The translations under genes and the position numbers were made by a program. 64,000 bases of DNA from Enoplolaimus lenunculus. Its lineage: Eukaryota > Nematoda > Enoplea > Enoplida > Thoracostomopsidae. Of this stretch, positions 53,701 through 57,204 are shown one piece after another; position 1 is the first letter of the stretch, and every line of letters begins with the position of its first letter. The stretch lies in assembly GCA_030248215.1 (NCBI GenBank), contig JASANG010003596.1, positions 1 to 64,000 on the forward strand. The letters run 5' to 3'. The notes beneath the pieces were generated by a model. That model saw nothing but the letters and a program-made list of their open reading frames with translations, did no database searches and had not been told where the DNA came from.

Positions 53701-56522
53701 AATCTTAAATCCATAAATACATATTTTTGCACGATTCAAATGCTTCCAACAGTATACAAATTTAGATCCTATATCCGGTTAACATCCGGCTCCGGTTCCG
53801 GTACAAAATTCACTATCGGCTCCGGTTCCAGCAAAATTAATATCCGGTCGATGTTGCAGGGTGGCAAAAAGGTTCGGATTCGGATTCGGCAAAAACTTGT
53901 GGTTCGGATTCGGCAAAACTTGTGGTTCGGATTCGGCTGTGAAAATGCCGAATCCCAAACGCCGAATCCAACAGTGTTCGGCAATATGTTTTTTCTGTTT
54001 TAAGCAAAAAAATTTAAATATCTTGTTATATTAACAAAAAATTTTGTTTCAGGTCACAAATCTCAAAATTGAGGCAGGCACGAAATATATTAACGTTTAA
54101 AAGTTATGCGGCTGACATTGCGCTGACATTCTGAAACAAATTGTAGATATAACTGAAATTTGCAACATGCAAGATTCGGATTCGGCAAATTAGCGATGGT
54201 TCGGATTCGGTCAAATCGTAGATTCGGGGCCACCCCGGTTCCAACAGGAACTATATTTTTGGAGTAACCACAATTGAATTTTTCACTGAAACAGGAACAG
54301 GAATCGAAATATAAATTAATACATTTAAACGCCGAAAGTTTTTCACGATTTCTTCTTCGTTTTCAACAATCTTACAAAATCACTCATTAGCAGAATATAA
54401 CAATTTATTAACTAAACCGAACAAGATAAATACATTCTATCGAGCTAAAATTTAGCAGCTACAACATTTTTAATGTTTATATATGATTTGGTACAACACC
54501 GTAAAAACCGGATACCATATATTGTATATATACGTTAAAATAATTTAATTTTCACTGCAATTTTAGCGTCCTCAAGGTTTTCTTATAAAGTTCAAAATTG
54601 CTGTTGATAAACTGAAATTTTTTTACGGCAAAAACCGTTTATCACTCGCTCGCGGACATAAGTTAAAACTAGTTGAAAATATCAAAATTTTGACTTCTTG
54701 ACTTGCCCAAAAAATGTAATCGCAGCAACATGTTAAAGACGCTCACTTGTAAAAAGCTGTTTTATGATATTCCGCACCACAACAGTAAATATCCGGTATC
54801 CGGTGGGTTTATACCGGATAATACCGGAACCGGATACTGATATAAGTTTTTGCCGGATATTAAACCGGAACCGAATATCTGGTCACACCCTGGCGTATTA
54901 GACTTGTGATAACCTAAATACGAAGTGTTATTGAACCCAACGTTGCTATGCTTAAATACCAACAAATATATACCTGCCGACGCTTGCCTTGCTGCAGATC
55001 AAGGCCAGGGTGCAACCGGAATTGCGATTCCTCCGGTAGGGAAATCCGGAATTTTTCACTATCCGGTTCCAGTACGTAACAAATTTCTGGTATTTTTCTG
55101 TATTAAAATTTTTTCTCATTCGAAAAATTAGGAAAAATTATCATATTATTCTAGCTTATTTTTCTAAAATTGAAAGATGTGCCGATTAATCAGCATCGGC
55201 AATAATCGGCACTTTTCGTGAGTACCGGCATCGGCATCGGCACTGCAAAAATGTTCCCGAATCTTTGCAGATACTTTTTGCACATAACAATCAGTTGGAA
55301 TGCTATCAATTTCATTTCTGAGCGCACACAAGTGTGTCTGCGTAGGAAAAGTGTGTCTGCTTAGAAAAATTGTTATCTCAGTTGCGTTTGGGTTTGAAAA
55401 AATTGATTGAAAAACCGTTCTTATAAAATTATAATCGTTTACGTATGATGGTTGGGGTTTAAGCCTTCATATACTAAGGTACTGTAGTATTCTGTCTGCT
55501 TATTAAACACGGTTTACTAAAGTTGGAATCGGCATCGGTTCTGCTTCGGTGAAATTTCAAAATAAGAATCGGCATCGGTATCGGCAACAATTTTGGTATC
55601 AGCACATCCCTACTACAATTGTATGAGCGTGTATTGCCAAAATTCCAATTTGTGCCATTACTCGATAATTTATCATACGTTTCCACCAACTGCATTTGTT
55701 TCAAGGTTTTGGCGTGTGTTTACACCATAAAAGAGATGAAACAGCGTTAAAAATAAGTTTTCGTTAATAAGTATTTTTGTTTTCCGGTTCCGGCTATGGT
55801 ATTTTTTAGGGATGTACCGATACCAAAATTATTGCCGTTGCCGATACCGATGCCGATTCTTATTTTGAAATTTTGCCGATGACGAACCGATGCCGATCCC
55901 TACTTTAGTACACCATCCTTAATTAACAGATAGGATACTACATTACATCATTATATGAAGATTTAAACCCTAACTATCATAAACGATTACAAATTTATAA
56001 GAACGGTTCGTTTCAGTTAATTTTTCGAACACAAACGCAAAAGAGATAACAGTTTTCCTGACCAGACACTGATATGCGCCCAGAAATGAAATTGACAGCA
56101 ATCTAACTGACTGTTATGTGCAAAAAGTATCGGCAAAAAAATCGGTAGTTTTTTGCAGTGTCGATGCCGATGGCGATACTCACGAAAAGTGCCGATTATT
56201 ACCGATGCCCATGCCGATTAATCGGCACATCCCTAGTATTTGAACTTTCCGGTTCTATGCACCCTGTTGTAGGCGTAACTAGACACTCGGTAGTATAACG
56301 TCTCACTCCGCCGCGAGCCAGCAAAGGCACAGTTATATAATATATGTTTTTTACTGAATTCGGATTGAAAATTCTTTCGGGAAGTATATAAGTAAAACAA
56401 ACTTACGCTCTGTAAAAGCTTTTTAACCGTTCAAAACAACTTTGATACTCAGTTGGTGTCAAACATGCTGAATTAACGTGACACGCTCTTGATGAAGTAG
56501 AATCAGTTTGTTTACTGGACAT
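2260..56522 (-). CDS. ATR: ATR checkpoint kinase, whole gene (about 60 exons)
   Basis: Serine/threonine kinase of the PIKK family. In the nucleus, with its partner ATRIP, it is recruited to RPA-coated single-stranded DNA and phosphorylates Chk1 and other S/T-Q targets to control replication stress and the S/G2 checkpoint. The exons read, in order, HEAT repeats, UME, FAT, kinase and FATC. ATR rather than ATM, mTOR or SMG1 is shown by exact family strings such as GLGDRHGEN, HVDFNCLFNK, PEIVPFRLTQNM, DPLVEW and a C-terminus ending GWASYL. My exon model keeps phase throughout and gives 60 exons, about 2,910 codons against 2,644 in human. The excess comes from a Ser-rich insertion in exon 27 and a longer or partly over-predicted N-terminus. 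Two giant introns (11,039-21,424 and 23,631-30,371) hold most of the transposon load. Nothing suggests a pseudogene: the kinase exons are open and all their splice sites are canonical. Exons 18-60 are near certain; exons 2-17 are moderately sure. Confidence 0.95.
3270..3760 (-). mobile_element. Element with GAGCGAAGCG end (minus-oriented copy)
   Basis: Read on the minus strand, this begins TTTATTGAGCGAAGCGTTTT and continues through GGATGTTCATCCG, CTGAACCGATTTTGAT and AAGCCTAAATTAG. The same order of motifs occurs on the plus strand from 31,265. It lies in the ATR intron between exons 59 and 58 and has no coding capacity. The class is unknown. Confidence 0.65.
3908..5367 (-). CDS. ATR: ATR exons 56-58, kinase catalytic core
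   Basis: Exons at 5,155-5,367, 4,466-4,756 and 3,908-4,115. Exon 56 gives DSRMMEFNALVNTCLRR and ESCGIIEWV, the hinge and following helix. Exon 57 has the catalytic loop GLGDRHGEN, with the catalytic Asp and the Mg-binding Asn intact, and HVDFNCLFNK, the PIKK equivalent of DFG. Exon 58 has the activation-segment string PEIVPFRLTQNMVDAMGPLG and ends near DPLVEW. All catalytic residues I can check are present, so the kinase should be active. Introns here are 350-400 bp. Confidence 0.98.
5729..7729 (-). CDS. ATR: ATR exons 50-55, FAT end and kinase N-lobe
   Basis: Exons at 7,667-7,729, 7,275-7,424, 6,786-6,932, 6,336-6,459, 6,038-6,204 and 5,729-5,827. FAT C-terminal helices read YVFYLAYSQLVSAIGHPNED (human PYQFLTAFSQLISRICHSHD) and VIAHTFKAYPERCSWLTMGV (IIAKVFLAYPQQAMWMMTAV). 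Exon 54 has SPILLPLQFQME. Exon 55 starts the kinase domain with APKKITILGDDGQYYHIIGK. The lysine in IIGKSTDDLR occupies the position of the ATP-contacting Lys in human MMCKPKDDLR. Confidence 0.96.
8183..11038 (-). CDS. ATR: ATR exons 44-49, FAT domain
   Basis: Exons at 10,879-11,038, 10,520-10,641, 9,946-10,045, 9,489-9,656, 9,031-9,198 and 8,183-8,299. Matches to human ATR residues of about 1,905-2,140: LHSLFEIEQVLHL (LHMLCELEHSIK), VLEIRRKLLTF (ILALRRALLSL), AGHLQTAHNFLVEAGS (AGHHQTAYNALLNAGE), PNWELSQFSLARFYDKL (PEWEDGHFYLAKYYDKL) and YHSVPSFLTLWFNAGT (YQSMPRMLTLWLDYGT). The upstream neighbour, exon 43, is 10.4 kb away across the largest intron. Several exons here begin and end in phase 0. 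Confidence 0.96.
8520..8875. mobile_element. GCCGAT-family MITE, copy 1
   Basis: About 355 bp, bounded by AGGGATGTGCCGATTAATCGG and a degraded inverted counterpart ending CCGTCGGCTAATCCCT. The ends are palindromic and made of iterated ATCGGC, resembling non-autonomous hAT-type elements. The interior shares the TTTATGATGGTTGGG and CTTCGCATA/CTTCATATA stretch with the other copies. Confidence 0.75.
9678..9872. repeat. Tandem duplication of about 100 bp
   Basis: Two adjacent near-identical segments (about 9,678-9,770 and 9,778-9,872) sharing TGAGAACAAGC, GTAACACCATATTCAG and GTATTGAAAATGATC. They lie in the intron between ATR exons 47 and 46. Confidence 0.75.
11165..11240. repeat. Hairpin repeat, copy 1
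   Basis: A strong inverted repeat: AACCCCTTAGGGACCG, a loop containing TCGTAACTGG, then CTGTCTCTAGGGGTT, followed by TTCTTGACGACTAACAG and TTGTAATAGC. The same roughly 75 bp occurs in inverted orientation at 20,105-20,180. Confidence 0.75.
11757..12610. mobile_element. Inverted-repeat element with GCTTAGGCTTA ends
   Basis: The left end reads AAGCATATTCCTAAGCCTAAGC. The right end contains its inverse, iterated GCTTAGGCTTA motifs finishing TTTAGGAATATGC. The interior (about 800 bp) has no long ORF. It looks like a non-autonomous DNA element in the 10.4 kb ATR intron. Confidence 0.55.
12690..12865. repeat. Short tandem array, about 37-bp unit
   Basis: Four to five imperfect units of TTTGCAAGCTTATCTGAAAT followed by ATTTTGCTTTA, directly right of the preceding element. 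Some units have GCATGAAAT in place of TCTGAAAT. Confidence 0.75.
13380..15290 (-). mobile_element. Fossil LTR retrotransposon, Gypsy-like, gag region
   Basis: Minus-strand remnant in the ATR intron. Between about 14,853 and 13,765 there is Gag-like coding sequence: a capsid-type helical region (retrotransposon Gag family pattern), a coiled stretch, and a zinc knuckle of the form C-x2-C-x4-H-x4-C. The segment near 15,240 looks like the boundary between a 5' LTR and the leader (a TTTGGTGGCCACGACGAG-like stretch). I see no intact pol or second LTR. The copy is broken in several places and truncated, and is old to middle-aged. Confidence 0.8.
16186..16945. mobile_element. CCGGATA-family element, long copy
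   Basis: The left end is CAGGGTGCGACCGGAT, then iterated ACCGGATACCGGAACCGG. The right end is inverted: ACCGGATACCGGAACCGGAT, then CCCGATATCTGGTCGCTCCT. At about 760 bp it is twice the usual length of the family, so either the interior is longer or something has been inserted. Confidence 0.75.
17100..17540. repeat. Tandem repeat of about 115 bp
   Basis: Three to four decayed units, each with AAACCCTTAGTTT, GTGTTTATCGAAAACA, TATTTCATTTAACAGGG, a GGGTGGG run and GCCACGGATGTTAGTATC. No ORF is conserved across the units. Confidence 0.7.
17840..18165. repeat. Direct duplication of about 180 bp
   Basis: Two adjacent segments share GATGAAAATTTGACGAATTT, ACCTAAAATTTTACAAAT, CGCATGATCTTGT and the run to GCATGTTGTAAC. 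Copies begin near 17,850 and 18,025. The next 1.9 kb (18,165-20,105) is AT-rich intron with two short plus-strand ORFs (18,257-18,460 and 18,664-18,867) that I cannot assign. Confidence 0.65.
20105..20180. repeat. Hairpin repeat, copy 2 (inverted relative to copy 1)
   Basis: Reads GAAAACCCCATAGGGACAG, loop TCACTTACGA, then CTGTCTTTAGGGGGTT. Its reverse complement aligns with 11,165-11,240 over about 75 bp, including the flanking GTTGTAATAGC. The pair could be terminal inverted repeats of one 9 kb unit or two independent insertions. Confidence 0.75.
20725..20866. repeat. Cluster of AGCCCAGGGCT palindromes
   Basis: Four copies of an ATAGCCCAGGGCTAT palindrome (or close variants) within 140 bp, at about 20,730, 20,775, 20,803 and 20,845. 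The outer two are inverted with respect to each other. This is either a very small inverted-repeat element or a cluster of dyad binding sites. Confidence 0.75.
20870..21257. mobile_element. GCCGAT-family MITE, copy 2
   Basis: About 385 bp, opposite in orientation to copy 1: it begins ACCGATGCC...GCCGAACCGATGCCGAT and ends GCCAATTAATCGGTACATCCCT. The shared interior includes ACACCATGCTTAAT and CTAACCATCATAAACGATTA. It sits about 170 bp downstream of ATR exon 43, inside the 10.4 kb intron. Confidence 0.75.
21425..23630 (-). CDS. ATR: ATR exons 39-43, start of FAT domain
   Basis: Exons at 23,428-23,630, 22,719-22,830, 22,278-22,425, 21,854-21,950 and 21,425-21,612. The FAT domain is a TPR-like helical ring that clamps the kinase. 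Landmarks: ARAAFRCQDYSRALFVLE (human AVASFRSKAYTRAVMHFE), LGEADPVHGALALRR (MHEPDGVAGVSAIRK), GLYKCLMKLNQ, YQVEVACKLQDWSGL (YRVEAAWKLSQWDLV) and HSTWGVSLAHIM (KSTTWSVRLGQLL). Phases 0-1-2-0-2 match throughout. A short duplicate of the acceptor-plus-exon start of exon 43 lies just upstream, near 21,635. Confidence 0.95.
22905..23252. mobile_element. CCGGATA-family element, copy
   Basis: About 350 bp. Left end CAGGGTACGACCGGATATTAAT; right end ACCGGATATCCGGTTGCACCCTGG. The terminal inverted repeats are rich in ACCGGATA. It lies between ATR exons 39 and 40, about 75 bp from exon 40. Confidence 0.8.
23786..23836. repeat. Hairpin repeat, copy 3
   Basis: AACACACCCTGGGACAG, loop TCGTATGAAG, CTGTCCCTAGAAGGTGTT. 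It has the same stem core (GGGACAG/CTGTCCC) and loop start (TCGTA) as the copies at 11.2 and 20.1 kb, but different outer stem bases that still pair. The base pairing is therefore kept while the sequence changes. Confidence 0.65.
24134..24548. mobile_element. GCCGAT-family MITE, copy 3
   Basis: About 415 bp. Starts AGGGATGAACCGATTAATCGG and ends TTTTGGTATCGACACAACCCT. It shares the TTTATGATGGTTAGGG and CTTCATATAGTGATG interior with the copies near 55.2 and 55.8 kb. Confidence 0.8.
25106..25371 (+). CDS. Possible terminal exon of an unknown plus-strand gene
   Basis: A TTCATCACAG acceptor is followed by an 88-codon open frame ending at TAG (25,369-25,371). The first 55 codons are much more GC-rich than their surroundings and use coding-like codons (TEPLVRPLVSEATSNA, then GSEVPLGKVAGVELTNWL). 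It lies inside the 6.7 kb ATR intron on the opposite strand. I recognise no family and see no upstream exon. It may be a processed gene fragment or chance. Confidence 0.3.
25535..25700 (+). other. tRNA-like fragments, possible SINE
   Basis: GTGGGTTTGAGCCCCAC near 25,585-25,612 folds like a tRNA T-arm with a B-box. TAGCGCAATTGGTTGG near 25,667 resembles a D-arm/A-box. The two are in the wrong order for one tRNA and no acceptor stem or anticodon arm can be built. At most these are decayed tRNA-derived repeats. Confidence 0.25.
26276..26634. mobile_element. CCGGATA-family element, copy
   Basis: About 360 bp with AGGGATCGACCGGATATTAAT at one end and CCGGATATCCGGTTGATCCCTG at the other, forming near-perfect terminal inverted repeats. 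This is the cleanest copy of the family in the window. Confidence 0.85.
26671..26737. repeat. (TTA)n microsatellite
   Basis: About 22 near-perfect TTA units immediately to the right of the preceding element. Read in one frame it gives a poly-Leu ORF that has no biological meaning. Confidence 0.95.
27104..27663. repeat. Tandem duplication of about 280 bp
   Basis: Copies at about 27,104-27,378 and 27,388-27,663 are nearly identical. The second has a 4-bp ATTC duplication after CTTAATTTC. The unit contains GTTGCCACCCTGGTCGG, part of a GGATTCGG-family terminus. Confidence 0.85.
27762..28577. mobile_element. CGCGGGTAA inverted-repeat element
   Basis: Left end AGAGTTGGACATTACCCGCGGG, then iterated ACGCGGGTATACCCG. 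Right end, inverted, GCGGGTCGGGTAAAAAATCC, then TTACCCACTTCTAACTCTG. About 815 bp with no intact ORF; probably a non-autonomous hAT-type element. Confidence 0.75.
28885..29250. mobile_element. GGAATCGG-family element, copy 1
   Basis: Left end iterates GGAATCGGAACAG and ACCGGAATCACAATCGGAAC. Right end iterates AATCGGAATTCTAATC and finishes ATTCCGATTGCACGCTGG. About 365 bp. Related ends occur at 30,640-30,960 and 36,780-37,020. Confidence 0.65.
30372..31180 (-). CDS. ATR: ATR exons 37-38, end of HEAT solenoid
   Basis: Exons at 31,043-31,180 and 30,372-30,549. Exon 37 contains DRVRDILEKIAFCAELD and LLLPQAIIHVMLEG, matching human HDLASKIFTCCSIMMKHD and LLPHILVYVLLG. Exon 38 contains DYQRFAAQSVFRILDFLQ, matching STQTVFSMLDHLTQW. 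Exon 38 ends in phase 1, and the next coding base lies 6.7 kb away at 23,630. Confidence 0.93.
30640..30960. mobile_element. GGAATCGG-family element, copy 2
   Basis: Begins CCAGGCTGCAAGCAACCGGAA with iterated TTCCGATT and ends in CCTGTTTCGATTCCGGTATA-like repeats. It nearly abuts ATR exon 37 on its downstream side. Confidence 0.55.
31265..32350 (+). mobile_element. GAGCGAAGCG element with internal 190-bp tandem array
   Basis: Starts TTTATTGAGCGAAGCG, has a GTCCGTCCGTCCG run and AACGGTTGAACCGATTTTGA, then four to five units of about 190 bp each containing AATAGTTAGCTAATAG, TTTGCATATTAGCTTAATTG, CTAAATTAGGACTTTT and GGTTTTTGGGTGCGAGGAAT. It ends GAGCTTCGCTCAATAAA, the inverse of its start. No ORF. 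The class is unknown. Confidence 0.75.
33400..33787. mobile_element. CCGGATA-family element beside a splice donor
   Basis: Left end ACCGGATTTTAGTTTTACCGGATA; right end ACCGGATATCCGGTTGATTACTG. The right end lies about 15 bp from the donor of ATR exon 36 (donor at 33,801). Confidence 0.75.
33802..39763 (-). CDS. ATR: ATR exons 30-36, HEAT region between UME and FAT
   Basis: Exons at 39,537-39,763, 38,820-39,038, 37,869-38,093, 35,877-36,080, 35,298-35,417, 34,785-34,936 and 33,802-33,931. Clear matches to human ATR residues of about 1,160-1,540: MDYIRPRWLGVLLAF (ADYLQPKLLGILAF), AEISFDAWNAFVRGI, GALGAIDPGRL (GELGAIDPGRL), DPSFAIYLIELLAQCL and SYAIQEVVKFY (AYAIQELLSIY), then SSWLQSWLR (AEWSASWAG). 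Phases run 1-0-0-0-0-0-2-0 across the junctions. Exon 36 ends only about 15 bp from a CCGGATA-family element lying in the following intron. Confidence 0.93.
33968..34247. mobile_element. ACCGCAATCGCG MITE
   Basis: About 280 bp with inverted ends GTCACGGACAGAATTAAGTGC and GCACTAAATTCTATCCGTGAC. The interior is built from iterated CCGCAATCGCG and CGCGATTGCGG, so most of the element can fold on itself. Overlapping ORFs on both strands are artefacts of this palindromy. Confidence 0.8.
36195..37578. mobile_element. Nested stack of inverted-repeat elements
   Basis: The outer layer is a CCGGATA-family element (left half 36,195-36,490, right half 37,500-37,578). Inside is an element with inverted ends of about 90 bp (near 36,493-36,590 and 37,400-37,500), sharing CCCGGGCACGTTTTCATAGG and its inverse. 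Inside that are a GGAATCGG-family piece (about 36,780-37,020) and a GCCGAT-family piece (about 37,055-37,230). It lies between ATR exons 33 and 32. Confidence 0.65.
40206..41117 (-). CDS. ATR: ATR exons 28-29, UME (NUC010) domain
   Basis: Exons at 40,931-41,117 and 40,206-40,423. Exon 28 contains YFIPAIVTNP and GVNRQKLLINNFR, matching human NVNRREILINNF at the entry to the UME domain. Exon 29 continues HIYHAMYLKTSYSEQD and later VSFIDYVELSVHQCF, corresponding to human YIFSHLVCSCSKDE and DFQGLHNELLLRIG. The UME domain is characteristic of ATR/Mec1/Rad3 kinases and lies between the HEAT solenoid and the FAT region. Exon 29 ends in phase 1 at GTAAAA. The 500 bp intron between the two exons contains a MITE. 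Confidence 0.9.
40464..40780. mobile_element. MITE with AATGGCTGGGTTTCTAAAA ends
   Basis: About 315 bp with perfect inverted ends (TTGGCTGGGTTTCTAAAATC and TTTTAGAAACCCAGCCATTG). The subterminal part is rich in ACTTACGTA and ACTTAA. It sits in the intron between the two UME exons, about 40 bp upstream of exon 29. Confidence 0.85.
41488..42152 (-). CDS. ATR: ATR exon 27, HEAT plus Ser-rich insertion
   Basis: The largest exon (665 nt). Its start, VSYLNTAVLSMIVCDLLLF, and the later WCRRFLKTCFELLVQRF fit HEAT helices of human ATR around residues 915-975. Then come about 110 residues of polar low-complexity sequence ending in a serine-arginine run (SSRSSGSSTESSRSSRH), before WVHNALC resumes the helix. 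Human ATR has only a short loop here, so this is a lineage-specific insertion. It is probably disordered and possibly a phosphorylation platform. The donor GTAGGT at 41,487 keeps phase with exon 28. Confidence 0.85.
42222..42598. mobile_element. CCGGATA-family element, copy
   Basis: Left end AGCAGGGTGCGACCGGATAT; right end CCGAATATCTGGTCGCATTCT. About 375 bp, 70 bp upstream of ATR exon 27. Confidence 0.75.
42940..46020 (-). CDS. ATR: ATR exons 18-26, central HEAT repeats
   Basis: Exons at 45,953-46,020, 45,373-45,454, 45,114-45,208, 44,859-44,962, 44,421-44,537, 44,168-44,238, 43,695-43,802, 43,272-43,395 and 42,940-43,044. All phases and GT/AG signals agree. Landmarks against human ATR residues of roughly 620-910: LIGMLSLPWFD (human LCGMLSLPWI), SVQWRCHIFK (LEWRTAVYNW), NVKNFLLAELGKLLC (VKKEFASILGQLVC), and exon 26 NNIRELSVVVQYCVAVA. 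Exon 23 holds a cysteine cluster, KCKICDCD, where human ATR also has scattered cysteines. Two tempting extra exons inside this interval break phase and were dropped. Confidence 0.88.
43832..43985. mobile_element. Short element with AAGGGTGTAGCC-type ends
   Basis: About 150 bp between CAAGGGTGTAGCCGACAAGG and CTACCTACGCCCATGCTC. A related pair of ends occurs at about 46,605-46,740 (CCCAGGGCCGATTTC and GCTACGCCCATTACCCTGG). Confidence 0.45.
46204..48970 (-). CDS. ATR: ATR exons 11-17, HEAT region
   Basis: Exons at 48,777-48,970, 48,572-48,638, 48,367-48,395, 48,250-48,302, 47,816-47,961, 47,370-47,484 and 46,204-46,429. Exon 11 carries VSWLYQWCDRINAILVLAI; exon 15 is polar and low-complexity (NYRNSSSKDHENL), like the disordered stretch after residue 420 of human ATR. 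Exon 16 contains NEFQTVKTLLMTFEQW. Exon 17 contains YLGQLPQIVRLPKIT and ends at a GTAAGG donor in phase with the well-conserved exon 18. Between exons 13 and 14 I infer an unusually short intron of 64 nt. A single exon spanning 48,250-48,395 would change frame. The exon 17 start could lie further upstream. Confidence 0.6.
49245..49640. mobile_element. GGTCTCGG-family element, copy 1
   Basis: Left end GATGGGTGGTCTCCG, then AAACCGAGACCGATT. Right end iterates AAACCGAGACTAAAACC and ACCGAGACCCAAACCTCCATC. About 395 bp in the intron between ATR exons 11 and 10. Confidence 0.65.
49714..51319 (-). CDS. ATR: ATR exons 7-10, HEAT repeats with a 31-nt microexon
   Basis: Exons at 51,289-51,319, 50,855-50,949, 50,105-50,185 and 49,714-49,850. 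Exon 7 is a 31-nt microexon (DLVNFCSVKY) with a GTAAGT-type donor. Exons 7-8 together match human EDLVYLHRRNVMGHAVEW by pattern. Exon 9 has VVGAFSILVKFFQL. Exon 10 has TIDRVLAMYQML. A further open stretch at 50,761-50,810 looks protein-like but cannot be spliced in phase. The exon 9 start rests on a poor acceptor. Confidence 0.6.
50404..50664. repeat. Tandem duplication of about 129 bp
   Basis: Two copies (about 50,406-50,534 and 50,535-50,664) share AACCATAAATTTTCAATCG, AACGTATCGCTTCT and GAGACAATACACAGTCAAGT. It lies in the ATR intron between exons 9 and 8. Confidence 0.85.
51562..52154 (-). CDS. ATR: ATR exons 5-6 (tentative HEAT exons)
   Basis: Exons at 52,019-52,154 and 51,562-51,680. 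Both have good acceptors and donors and keep phase with exons 4 and 7. Exon 5 reads like a HEAT helix pair (VYGLKVTTAIVDVIRELPL, then YAVIVSLLKSLN). Exon 6 continues helically. However, exon 4 would also join exon 7 in phase and give a tighter alignment to human ATR, so these two could be skipped exons or coincidental open frames. Confidence 0.5.
52339..53274 (-). CDS. ATR: ATR exons 2-4, N-terminal HEAT repeats
   Basis: Exons at 53,174-53,274, 52,805-52,943 and 52,339-52,471. Exon 2 includes GLIPVDWCKVVQYQFSDLQK. Exon 3 carries SHPHVVLLIEFIPVFMIRF, comparable to the human segment SVMLLDFIQHIMKSS. Exon 4 includes NKLYCLVIFLECSQSD, comparable to KKICEVICSLLFLFKSK. These are amphipathic helix pairs as expected for the HEAT solenoid that binds ATRIP. 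The exon 3 donor is ambiguous: a GTAATG donor two bases further (exon end 52,803) would break phase, so I prefer 52,805. The exon 4 acceptor is weak. Confidence 0.65.
53485..54895. mobile_element. Compound CCGGATA and GGATTCGG elements
   Basis: A CCGGATA element (about 53,485-53,852, left end AGGGATCGATCGGATATCC) is followed at 53,857 by an element with iterated GGATTCGGCAAAACTTGTGG ending TAGATTCGGGGCCACCCCGG (about 54,232). Further CCGGATA sequence runs to AATATCTGGTCACACCCTGG at 54,895. ORFs here are products of the iterated ends. It lies in ATR intron 1. Confidence 0.65.
55004..56270. mobile_element. Nested element carrying two GCCGAT MITEs
   Basis: The outer ends CAGGGTGCAACCGGAATTGCG (55,006) and GGTTCTATGCACCCTG (56,270) are inverted. 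Two GCCGAT MITEs sit inside: 55,172-55,612 and 55,806-56,237. They are in opposite orientation to each other, each about 430-440 bp, with ATTAATCGGCACATCCCT-type ends. Confidence 0.7.
56407..56522 (-). CDS. ATR: ATR exon 1 (start codon)
   Basis: The ATG at 56,520-56,522 opens 38 codons plus two bases, ending at a consensus GTAAGT donor. The peptide starts MSSKQTDSTSSRACHV and contains CLTPTEYQSCFERLK, resembling the human stretch ATPEEYNTVVQKPR near the ATR N-terminus. It precedes a 3.1 kb intron packed with transposable elements. This is the most upstream in-frame ATG I find that splices in phase to exon 2. Confidence 0.7.
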
Positions 56523-57200
56523 ATTAATTTTCAAGATCACTACACGACTGAATGGAAGTAAAACGTTCACTTAATTAAAATCCGTCTGTGGAGTAACAAA
56601 AATGTTTCCAAAGGATGCTTGAAAGTTTCACAATCCGTTTAAAGAAAAAATGAAAAAATGTTGGCGCGCAGTGTTTAAACTGACTAAACAATAAATAACG
56701 TATTTGATGCGAATGCAAATACACGAAACCAGCTGATTCTTATGCCGTACATTGCAGTAAGCCCATTGTATTTTACAGCCATACAAAGCGCATGTAACAT
56801 ACTAAAATATATGCGTAGTAATTAACCAGAATGTGTAAATTCTATATTCATAAAAGTGCGTGTTGAAGTCCTACATATTAATATGCACGTATATCAGATG
56901 CAACCGGAAATCCGGTTCCAAATTTTTTCACGTTTGGCTTCCGGTTTCAGTACATTTTCACCTGAATTAAAAAATCCGGTATTAAATTTTTGGTCGGTGA
57001 AAATCAATATATTTACTAATAAATGACAATAAAAATTAAATAGGTTTCATTAGGATAGTATATAAACGTTGATAATCGCCGAAAATAAACATCGAAAGTA
57101 GATCTCGCTTCCGTGGATTATAAAAATGTAAAATACGGCAGATAAAGTGAATACTTATCTCCAACCAGGGTTATTTCACCAATAATATTGCAAAAAAGAA
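56523..57200. other. Upstream region of ATR
   Basis: Holds the ATR 5' untranslated region and presumably its promoter. It is AT-rich, and I see no TATA box or CpG-rich core at a convincing distance. A short CCGGAAATCCGG-type fragment lies at about 56,900-56,990. Confidence 0.35.
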
Positions 57201-57204
57201 AATT

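Noticed and set aside
55474-55722. Possible ATR exon near 55.65 kb (YDKLSSNGTNWNF)
   Set aside because: Runs into a GCCGAT MITE, has no usable donor, and exon 1 joins exon 2 in phase without it.
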